Source: Clostridiales bacterium
GTDB lineage: Bacteria > Bacillota > Clostridia > Christensenellales > Borkfalkiaceae
Reading direction: 5' to 3'
Length of the DNA: 5,068 bases
Assembly: GCA_003503945.1 (NCBI GenBank)
Contig: DOCD01000128.1
Location: 1-5,068, forward strand
This document shows positions 1-5,068 of the stretch, piece by piece. Every line of letters begins with the position of its first letter. The stretch's first letter is position 1. The translations under genes and the position numbers were made by a program. The notes under the pieces are model-generated. The model did no database searches and was not told the DNA's origin. It was given only the letters and a program-made list of their open reading frames with translations.

Positions 1-61
1 GGCCCAACCCCTTGACCTTCTTTTTAACTTCTTCCGTGTGTTGTTTAAAACTTTCGTTCAT
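1..61 (-). CDS. N-terminal fragment of an unrecognised protein (runs off the left edge)
   Basis: An ATG at 59-61 on the minus strand opens a frame that stays open for 20 codons to the window edge. It is preceded by a clear AGGAG ribosome binding site with a 5-nt spacer, which is the main reason to believe it. The visible peptide begins MNESFKQHTEEVKKKVKG. It is hydrophilic and rich in lysine and glutamate, with no signal peptide or membrane segment, so it probably starts with an amphipathic helix of a cytoplasmic protein. I do not recognise the family from so few residues and propose no function. It is co-directional with the topoisomerase operon and lies 133 bp after its last stop codon, so it could be transcribed by read-through or from its own weak promoter. 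The start is well supported; the product is unknown. Confidence 0.7.
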   Translation of the reverse strand, partial: MNESFKQHTEEVKKKVKGLG

Positions 62-66
62 ATATA

Positions 67-71
67 CTCCT
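67..71 (-). promoter_or_regulatory. Ribosome binding site (AGGAG) for the left-edge gene
   Basis: The minus strand reads AGGAG, then TATAT, then ATG. This is a near-ideal Shine-Dalgarno core at 5 nt from the start codon. It fixes the start of the otherwise very short partial gene at the left edge. Confidence 0.75.
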
Positions 72-80
72 AAAAATTTA

Positions 81-107
81 ATTTTAAATCAGAAACGAGC
101 AAGACAA
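81..107 (-). promoter_or_regulatory. Weak candidate promoter for the left-edge gene
   Basis: On the minus strand TTGTCT (102-107) is followed after 15 bp by TAAAAT (81-86), in an AT-rich stretch just upstream of the AGGAG site. The spacing is shorter than the usual 16-18 bp and neither box is a full consensus, so this is only a candidate. Read-through from the upstream topoisomerase operon is an equally good explanation, because no terminator is visible between them. Confidence 0.22.
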
Positions 108-119
108 GGAGAACGAGCA
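94..119. repeat. Short direct repeats in the spacer (AACGAGCA x2)
   Basis: AACGAGCA occurs at 94-101 and again at 112-119 on the plus strand, an 18-bp period. A third partial copy of the core, CGAGCA, lies at 153-158. The surrounding spacer (62-194) also holds the palindrome TTTGCAAA and a repeated CGTAC. No long GC-rich hairpin with a U-tract is present, so this does not look like an intrinsic terminator. The function is unknown; it may be chance or part of an interspersed intergenic element. Confidence 0.35.
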
Positions 120-194
120 TTTGCAAAGGGCGCGTACACAGACGTACATAACCGAGCAAAGCGGAGTTCGACGCAGTATGGCGAAATTTATCAT

Positions 195-2690
195 TTAAAA
201 TTTTATTTGCATGCGCCCGTCGGGGTACTCCGACCTATGTTTCAAAGCGACTACGGCAGCCACGTTGCCGACGCCCTCTTTTTTAAGCGGCTTGCCCTTG
301 AAAACGCGCGTTTCTATCGGGATTTCCTCGGTGTCGACCTCGGCGACCGATTTATCGTCGTTTATTACCGCGAGCGAATAGGGGATTGTGACGTAGTTTG
401 CAAACAGTATTTCGGCCTTGCCCTTTATGTCGGCAATCATAAGCCCCTTGCACGCCCTGCCTATCGGGTCGATAGTGGACGCCACGACGCGCTTGAAGCC
501 GCCGAGCGTGGTGACGATAATAATTTCACCCTCGCCAGTGTGCTGCGTCGCGAATATGACCTCGTCGCCGCCTCCGAGCGAAATGCCCTTTACGCCGCCT
601 GCGACTCTGCCCTGAACGGGCACGTCGTCCTTATTTGCGTTGAGGCAAAGCCCTTTGCGCGTGACGAACAGCATTGTCGAAAATTCGTCGTCGTCGTAAG
701 TTTCCACGTTCAGAAGGCTGTCGCCCTCTTTCAATTTGAGCGCGGGGAACACGTTTTTGCTCTGCTGATACTCGCCCCACTCGGAAAGCTTGACGGCGCC
801 CTGAGTAGTAAAGAACAACAGCTTGCCCTCGGGCACTTCGCCCTCCTTGCAGGCGAAAAGCTTGACGGGGTACTCGTCCTTTTCCACCCCCTCGACAAGC
901 TTTTCAAGCTTTGTGCCCGCCGAGCGGAACTCGCTGACGTCGGCGTATTTCGCACTCATTTTTACGCAGTTGCCGAGGTTGGTGAACGCGAACACCGTAT
1001 CCTCCGCAGAGCAGTTTAAAGCCTGTTTATGAAGGTGCGAGAAGCTTGCGGAAGGGGAAAGCTTGCGCTTTATTGCAAACGCAAATTCGCCGCGTTCGAC
1101 GAATTTTACGCCGTTGTTTGCCGTCACGCACACAGTCCACTCGGTTACGGCTTTCGCGCCGCCCGCGTTTTTGACGGCGATTTTTTCCTCGCTGTCGACT
1201 ATGCGCGTCTTTCTTTCGCACTTGTATTTGCGGGCTATCGCGCGCATTTCAGACTTGACGATATCCCACTGTTTGTTCTTGTCGTCGATTATCGCGCGCA
1301 GCTCCTCTATGCGTTTTTTGAGCGCGGCGAGCTCGTCTTCGAGCTTTTTGACTTCGAGCTTTGCAAGCCTTGCAAGCCGCAAATCGAGTATCGCCTGCGC
1401 CTGCCGCTCGGAAAGATTAAATCTTTCCATAAGCTTTTTGCGCGCGTCGGCGGTCGACTCCGCCGTCTTGATAATGCGCACGACCTCGTCCACGTTGTGC
1501 ACGCCTATTATCAGCCCTTCGAGGATATGGCAGCGGGCGAGCGCTTCTTTTAATTCGTAGCGCGTCCTTCTTAAAACTACCTGTCGCTGATACTGTACGT
1601 AATATCTTATAATATCTAAAAGCCCCAGCTGCCTGGGCTTGCCGCCCGCGATAGCGACCATATTAATGCCGAAGGTGCACTGCAAATCGGTGTATTTTAA
1701 AAGTATTTCGAGGATTTTGGATACGTCCGCGTCCTTTTTGAGCGATATAACCGCGCGCATGCCCGTGCGGTCGGATTCGTCGACGATATCCGCAATACCC
1801 GCAAGCTGCTCCTTCTTTTCTTCGCGAAGAAGCATTATCTTTCTTAAAAGCTCCGCTTTGTTCGTCTGGTACGGAAGCTCGGTTATTACAATCGATTTTT
1901 TACCGTAATCGCCGCTTTCTACGGTATAGCGCGCGCGAAGGGTGATTTTACCCTTGCCCGTTTCGTACGCCTGTTTAAGCTCCTTGGCGATTATGAACCC
2001 GCCCGTCGAAAAGTCGGGGCCGGGGATAATTTTCATCATTTCGTCAACCGAAATGCGGGGGTTGTCGATATACGCGCAGCACCCGTCTATAACCTCGCCT
2101 AAATTGTGCGTGGGGATATTGGTTGCAAGCCCTACGGCTATGCCGTTTGCGCCGTTTACGAGAAGGTTGGGGAACCTGCCGGGTAAAATATCCGGCTCCA
2201 ACAGCGAATCGTCGAAGTTGAACGAAAAGGGCACCGTTTCCTTGTCCAAATCCTTCAAAAGCTCCAAGGCGAGCGGCTCCAACCTCGCTTCGGTGTATCT
2301 CATAGCCGCGGCGGGGTCGCCGTCGACCGAGCCGAAGTTGCCGTGACCGTTGACTAAGGTCATGCGCATATTGAATTCCTGCGCCATCCTGACCATAGCG
2401 TCGTATACCGAGCTGTCGCCGTGCGGGTGGTATTTACCCATACAGTCGCCGACAATCCTCGCGGATTTTTTATGCGGCTTGTCCGGCGTGAGCCCCATTT
2501 CCGCCATGGTATAAAGTATGCGCCTTTGCACGGGTTTGAGCCCGTCCTCGACGCGGGGCAGCGCCCTGTCCAAAATTACGAATTCCGCATAGGGCAGCAT
2601 CGACTGAGGCATAACCTCTTCCAAAGGGGTTACGAAGATATTGCCCGTGGGTATGGAAGTCTGAAAATTACCGTCGTTCTTCTTTGCCAT
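195..2690 (-). CDS. parC: Type IIA DNA topoisomerase subunit A, ParC/GyrA family (probably topoisomerase IV ParC)
   Basis: This is the DNA-cleaving subunit of a cytoplasmic A2B2 topoisomerase. It breaks and rejoins both DNA strands through a tyrosyl-DNA link while another duplex passes through. The 831-aa length is normal for the family. The N-terminal breakage-reunion domain (about 30-500) includes RALPRVEDGLKPVQRRIL (42-59), HPHGDSSVYD (88-97), and AAAMRYTE (127-134) with catalytic Tyr132 and its Arg131 partner. It also includes the intercalating Ile184 in NGANGIAVG. A QAILDLRLARL segment (432-442) leads into a charged coiled coil (about 443-475). The C-terminal part (about 515-831) shows six TxxG-type blade repeats, consistent with a full DNA-wrapping beta-pinwheel. 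Blade 1 lacks the QRRGGRG GyrA box, which with VQRRIL argues for ParC. Other stretches (SARIVGDCMGKYHPHGD, GNFGSVDGD) are GyrA-like, so a divergent gyrase A remains possible. The gene follows parE by 2 nt and is surely co-transcribed with it. Family membership is near certain; the ParC name is moderate. Confidence 0.93.
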   Translation of the reverse strand: MAKKNDGNFQTSIPTGNIFVTPLEEVMPQSMLPYAEFVILDRALPRVEDGLKPVQRRILYTMAEMGLTPDKPHKKSARIVGDCMGKYHPHGDSSVYDAMVRMAQEFNMRMTLVNGHGNFGSVDGDPAAAMRYTEARLEPLALELLKDLDKETVPFSFNFDDSLLEPDILPGRFPNLLVNGANGIAVGLATNIPTHNLGEVIDGCCAYIDNPRISVDEMMKIIPGPDFSTGGFIIAKELKQAYETGKGKITLRARYTVESGDYGKKSIVITELPYQTNKAELLRKIMLLREEKKEQLAGIADIVDESDRTGMRAVISLKKDADVSKILEILLKYTDLQCTFGINMVAIAGGKPRQLGLLDIIRYYVQYQRQVVLRRTRYELKEALARCHILEGLIIGVHNVDEVVRIIKTAESTADARKKLMERFNLSERQAQAILDLRLARLAKLEVKKLEDELAALKKRIEELRAIIDDKNKQWDIVKSEMRAIARKYKCERKTRIVDSEEKIAVKNAGGAKAVTEWTVCVTANNGVKFVERGEFAFAIKRKLSPSASFSHLHKQALNCSAEDTVFAFTNLGNCVKMSAKYADVSEFRSAGTKLEKLVEGVEKDEYPVKLFACKEGEVPEGKLLFFTTQGAVKLSEWGEYQQSKNVFPALKLKEGDSLLNVETYDDDEFSTMLFVTRKGLCLNANKDDVPVQGRVAGGVKGISLGGGDEVIFATQHTGEGEIIIVTTLGGFKRVVASTIDPIGRACKGLMIADIKGKAEILFANYVTIPYSLAVINDDKSVAEVDTEEIPIETRVFKGKPLKKEGVGNVAAVVALKHRSEYPDGRMQIKF

Positions 2691-2692
2691 AA

Positions 2693-4774
2693 TCAGTAGG
2701 CCTCCGCGCCGTTTTCGGGCTTAAAGTTTACCTTTTCGATAAACCCGTCAACCTTGTTGAAGTTTGCGTTCTGCGCCAGAAACTCCTTCCTGCCGTCGAC
2801 CTTGTCGCCCATAAGCATTTCAATCACGTTGGCAGCCTCCGCCGCGTCCTCTATGGTAACCTGTATAAGGTTGCGGGTTGCGGGGTTCATAGTGGTGTCC
2901 CACAGCTGGTCCGCCGACATTTCGCCCAAGCCCTTATAGCGTTGAATCTGATAGCCCTTGCCCACTTCCTTTATCTTTTCGTCGAGCTCCTTGTCGTCGT
3001 ACGCGTACTCGACGCGGTCCTTTTTATAGACCTTGTAAAGGGGCGGCATGCCTATATACACGCAGCCCGCGTTCACGAGGTCGCGCATATACTTGAAAAA
3101 GAAGGTTAAAAGTATGCAGCGTATGTGCATGCCGTCCTGGTCGGCGTCCGATAATATTATTACCTTTTTATACCTCGATTTATCCACCTCGAACGAACGG
3201 TTGAAGCCCGCGCCTATTGCCGATACGAGCGTTTTAATTTCCTCGTTCTGAAGCGCCTGCAACGCCGATTTTTTCTGCACGTTCAAAGGCTTGCCGCGCA
3301 GGGGCAGAATGGACTGATACTGCCTTACGCGCGCCTGCTTCGCCGTGCCACCCGCGCTGTCGCCCTCGACTATGAACAGCTCGTTCATTTCGGGGTTTTT
3401 GCCCGAGCACGGCGCGAGCTTGCCTATAAGGTTGAGCCCGTCGTTGTCGGAAGCGGCTTTAGCCACGTCGCGCTCGGCGCGGTGTTTTATCCTGTCGTCG
3501 GCGGCAAATTTCGCCTTTTTCGCCATTTCGTCGAAAATCGCCCTGTTGCCCTTTACCGATAACAGCTTACCGAGCCCGTCCACAACCGCCTGTTCGACGG
3601 GCGCCTTGACCTCGGGGTTGCCGAGCTTTGTCTTTGTCTGCCCCTCGAACTCCACGCCCGTCATTTTGACGGTTAAAACCGCGGTGAGCCCTTCCTTTAT
3701 ATCGTCGACGATAAACGGCGAATCCTTCGCCTTTAAAACGCCGCTATTTTTCGCGTATTCGTTTATCGACTTCAAAAGCCCGTTATGGAAGCCCGTTTCG
3801 TGATAGCCGCCCTCCACGGTGGAAATATTGTTTACGAACGAAAACAGACTTTCCGAGTCGTCCTTGGTATGGCACAGCGCGAATTCGATTTTGATTTTTC
3901 CCTTGGGCGCGCCTTTAAGCTGAATATCCGACACCGTCGAGTAATACAGCGGCTGATTGTAAAGGGGTACGCGGTCGCCGTTCAAGTACTTTACGAAGTC
4001 GATAAGTCCGCCGTCGTACTTGAAGCTTACCGCCTCTCTGGGGGGAAGCAGCTCTTTTACGGTGCGGGAGGAGTCGCCGTCGATATCGTCGTCGGCTTCG
4101 GTTTCGCGGTAAAGCTCGCGCTCGTCGATAAGGTTAATTTTAAGCCCTTTGTTTAAAAACGCAAGCTCCTTCAGCCGTTTCGAAATGGTGTCGTAGTTCC
4201 ACTCAACCGTTTCAAAAACCTCTTTATCGGGCATAAACCGCACGAGCGTGCCGTGCTTTTTGGTCTTTTCCTTAGTGTCCGAAAGCGGCGCGTCGGGGAT
4301 ACCGCAAAGCCACTTTTTCTTTGCGGAGTCGAAGCGGCTTGAAAAGCCCATTTTGAACACGGTGCCGCGATAAACCTCTACCTTGACCCACTCGGAAAGG
4401 GCGTTGGTAACCGACGCGCCCACGCCGTGAAGCCCGCCCGAAAACGCGTAATTTTCCGTATCGAATTTGCCGCCCGCGTGCAGCTTGGTAAAAATGACCT
4501 CCACCCCGCTGACGCCCGCCTTGGTATTGATATCGGTGGGCATGCCCCTGCCGTTGTCCTCAACCGACGCGGAGCCGTCCTTCCACAGCTTTACCGTAAT
4601 TTCGTCGGCAAATCCGTTTGCGGCTTCGTCGACCGAGTTGTCGACTATTTCCCAAAGAATATGGTGCAGCCCCTTTACTCCCGTCGAGCCGATATACATA
4701 CCGGGGCGTATGCGCACGGCTTCAAGCCCTTCAAGAATTTTTAAATCGTCCGCGTTGTAACTTTTTTCTGCCAT
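2693..4774 (-). CDS. parE: Type IIA DNA topoisomerase subunit B, ParE/GyrB family (probably topoisomerase IV ParE)
   Basis: This is the ATPase subunit that drives strand passage with the A subunit encoded next to it. Domains in order: a GHKL ATPase (about 10-215) with Glu42 as general base, Asn46, Asp73 in EDNGRGMP, and the GGLHGVG lid (113-119). A transducer domain (about 225-395) follows, with the QTK loop (379-381, Lys381) contacting ATP. The TOPRIM domain (about 463-580) has Mg-binding Glu470 (EGDSAGG), Asp543 and Asp545 (DADQDG). The C-terminal tail carries IQRYKGLGEM (610-619) and QLWDTTMNP. All catalytic residues are intact. It lacks the large TOPRIM insert of enterobacterial GyrB, as in other Gram-positive B subunits. 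NALSEW and the KKHGTLVRFMPD stretch resemble Bacillus ParE more than GyrB. At 693 aa it is somewhat longer than Bacillus ParE (about 655), partly through an acidic loop near 221-249. The start follows an AAAGGG site at normal spacing and a good promoter. The family is certain; ParE versus GyrB rests partly on its partner lacking a GyrA box. Confidence 0.94.
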   Translation of the reverse strand: MAEKSYNADDLKILEGLEAVRIRPGMYIGSTGVKGLHHILWEIVDNSVDEAANGFADEITVKLWKDGSASVEDNGRGMPTDINTKAGVSGVEVIFTKLHAGGKFDTENYAFSGGLHGVGASVTNALSEWVKVEVYRGTVFKMGFSSRFDSAKKKWLCGIPDAPLSDTKEKTKKHGTLVRFMPDKEVFETVEWNYDTISKRLKELAFLNKGLKINLIDERELYRETEADDDIDGDSSRTVKELLPPREAVSFKYDGGLIDFVKYLNGDRVPLYNQPLYYSTVSDIQLKGAPKGKIKIEFALCHTKDDSESLFSFVNNISTVEGGYHETGFHNGLLKSINEYAKNSGVLKAKDSPFIVDDIKEGLTAVLTVKMTGVEFEGQTKTKLGNPEVKAPVEQAVVDGLGKLLSVKGNRAIFDEMAKKAKFAADDRIKHRAERDVAKAASDNDGLNLIGKLAPCSGKNPEMNELFIVEGDSAGGTAKQARVRQYQSILPLRGKPLNVQKKSALQALQNEEIKTLVSAIGAGFNRSFEVDKSRYKKVIILSDADQDGMHIRCILLTFFFKYMRDLVNAGCVYIGMPPLYKVYKKDRVEYAYDDKELDEKIKEVGKGYQIQRYKGLGEMSADQLWDTTMNPATRNLIQVTIEDAAEAANVIEMLMGDKVDGRKEFLAQNANFNKVDGFIEKVNFKPENGAEAY
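2701..2705 (-). promoter_or_regulatory. Ribosome binding site (GGAGG) for the A subunit, inside the end of parE
   Basis: The minus strand reads GGAGG followed by 10 nt (CCTACTGATT) and then ATG. The site lies within the last codons of the B-subunit gene, whose TGA stop is only 2 nt before the A-subunit start. This arrangement suggests translational coupling, which would help balance the two subunits. The 10-nt spacer is slightly long but workable. Confidence 0.7.
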
Positions 4775-4779
4775 AAATA

Positions 4780-4786
4780 CCCTTTC
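4780..4786 (-). promoter_or_regulatory. Ribosome binding site (GAAAGGG) for the B subunit
   Basis: The minus strand reads GAAAGGG, then TATTT, then ATG at 4774. It is a moderate Shine-Dalgarno match, weaker than the GGAGG in front of the downstream A-subunit gene, at 5-nt spacing. It supports the chosen start, which also gives the family-typical short lead before the EGLEAVRIRPGMYIG motif. Confidence 0.6.
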
Positions 4787-4795
4787 TTGTCTTTA

Positions 4796-4806
4796 TTAAC
4801 CGTTAA
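4796..4806. repeat. 11-bp palindrome TTAACCGTTAA at the predicted transcription start
   Basis: TTAAC and GTTAA form a perfect 5-bp inverted repeat around a single central base (4801). It abuts the -10 box and covers the expected transcription start, a position where an operator would act. An 8-bp match to it, TAACCGTT, recurs at 4871-4878 between the ligA stop codon and the terminator. It is too short to claim regulation. Confidence 0.3.
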
Positions 4807-4835
4807 ATTATACCATATCTTGTAAAAAAAGTAAA
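4807..4835 (-). promoter_or_regulatory. Sigma-A-type promoter of the parE-parC operon
   Basis: On the minus strand a perfect -10 box TATAAT (4807-4812) is preceded by TGG (4813-4815), a TGn extended -10. A 17-bp spacer separates it from the -35 candidate TTTACT (4830-4835), which matches TTGACA at four of six positions. Transcription should start near 4800-4801, giving a leader of about 26 nt, with no room for a riboswitch or attenuator. The -35 box overlaps the U-tract of the ligA terminator. The strong -10 with TGn likely offsets the imperfect -35. Confidence 0.8.
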
Positions 4836-4868
4836 GCGCGCGGGCAGAAAAAATTTCCGCCCGCGCGC
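4824..4868 (-). terminator. Intrinsic terminator of ligA
   Basis: GCGCGCGGGC (4836-4845) pairs perfectly with GCCCGCGCGC (4859-4868), a 10-bp GC-only stem. After one mismatch, a 4-bp inner stem (4847-4850 with 4854-4857) closes a 3-nt loop. On the minus strand the hairpin is followed by TTTAC and seven Ts, the expected U-tract. It begins 16 nt after the ligA stop codon. The plus-strand side has an A-run ahead of the stem but no T-run after it, so it should act mainly on leftward transcription. Confidence 0.88.
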
Positions 4869-4884
4869 CGTAACCGTTTTTGCC

Positions 4885-5068
4885 TCAGTTTTTAATCATC
4901 TCTTCAAACTTTGTTTCGTCGATAATTTCGATTCCAAGCTTTTGCGCCTTTTCAAGCTTGCTGCCCGCCGCCTCGCCCGCGATAACGAGCGTGGTTTTAG
5001 AGGTAACCGAGCTCTGACATTCTCCGCCGCGCTCTTCGATAAGCTTTTGCGCCTCGCTACGCTTAAAG
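4885..5068 (-). CDS. ligA: NAD-dependent DNA ligase, C-terminal BRCT domain (5' part lies outside the window)
   Basis: The last 60 codons of a gene that enters from the right edge and ends at TGA (4885-4887). LigA seals nicks in duplex DNA during replication and repair, using NAD+ to form the enzyme-adenylate. Only the C-terminal BRCT domain is visible. The pattern is that of bacterial LigA: RSEAQKLIEERGGE, then SSVTSKTTLVIAGEAAGSK, then KAQKLGIEIIDETKF and a short MIKN end. The GG turn, the SVTSKTT strand and the AGEAAGSKL segment are the diagnostic parts. The adenylation, OB-fold, zinc-finger and HhH regions are not in the window, so an intact enzyme is assumed rather than seen. Another BRCT protein is possible but unlikely, given the AGE-GSKL-KA-LGI signature. 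A strong terminator directly follows, so it is a separate transcription unit from the topoisomerase operon. Confidence 0.9.
   Translation of the reverse strand, partial: FKRSEAQKLIEERGGECQSSVTSKTTLVIAGEAAGSKLEKAQKLGIEIIDETKFEEMIKN

Noticed and set aside
72..89. AT-rich stretch near the left-edge gene as a terminator for the topoisomerase operon
   Set aside because: It is a near-palindrome of only A and T with no GC stem. It is better explained as promoter or leader AT-richness.
12..1019. A 335-codon plus-strand open frame opposite the A subunit's C-terminal domain and the left spacer
   Set aside because: It is antisense to a clearly conserved protein. Its composition follows from the codon use of the real gene, it has no recognisable domain, and it lacks a ribosome binding site. 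Its beginning also runs through the opposite-strand start of the left-edge gene.
1029..1560. Overlapping plus-strand open frames of 165-174 codons
   Set aside because: Both are shadows of the A-subunit coding region in other frames, with low-complexity or arginine/phenylalanine-rich translations and no family resemblance.
2688..2705. A possible frameshift or gene fusion between the B and A subunits, given the 2-nt gap
   Set aside because: Both proteins are complete, with normal ends, and the A subunit has its own GGAGG site and ATG. This is tight operon packing, not a broken fusion.
3345..4156. Plus-strand open frames of 123-152 codons opposite the B subunit
   Set aside because: They lie antisense to the TOPRIM and transducer coding regions, which are intact and conserved. 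The serine/proline-rich translations are typical of reverse-complement shadows.
4836..4868. The strong hairpin as a riboswitch, attenuator or bidirectional terminator for parE
   Set aside because: It lies upstream of the predicted parE transcription start, so it is not in the parE leader. On the plus strand it has no T-run after the stem. The simple reading is a ligA terminator.

Overview
This window looks like ordinary housekeeping DNA-topology genes from a low-to-mid-GC Gram-positive bacterium, probably an uncultured Clostridia-like Bacillota. The evidence is the relatedness of the proteins to Bacillota topoisomerase subunits, strong GGAGG-type ribosome binding sites, a TATAAT promoter with an extended TGn element, and a GC hairpin plus U-tract terminator. 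This is my reading of family resemblance; no database search was possible.

All genes lie on the minus strand and are read from right to left. At the right edge is the 3' end of ligA (NAD-dependent DNA ligase), of which only the C-terminal BRCT domain is present. A strong intrinsic terminator follows it. A compact promoter, whose -35 box is embedded in the terminator's U-tract, then starts a two-gene operon. The operon encodes the ATPase/TOPRIM subunit (ParE/GyrB family, 693 aa) and, two bases after its stop codon, the DNA-cleaving subunit (ParC/GyrA family, 831 aa). After a 133-bp intergenic spacer with short direct repeats and no visible terminator, the first 20 codons of an unrecognised gene run off the left edge.

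The two large genes make the two halves of one A2B2 type IIA topoisomerase. The B subunit binds ATP and supplies the Mg-binding TOPRIM acids. The A subunit carries the catalytic tyrosine and the C-terminal DNA-wrapping pinwheel. All key catalytic residues are present in both. The canonical GyrA box is missing from the first CTD blade of the A subunit, so I favour topoisomerase IV (parE-parC), or a second gyrase-like pair, over the main gyrase. The distinction is not certain.

I found no mobile element, CRISPR array, RNA gene or defence system, and no convincing undescribed system. The points most worth a second look are the terminator/promoter overlap, the absent GyrA box, and the repeat-bearing spacer downstream of the A subunit.
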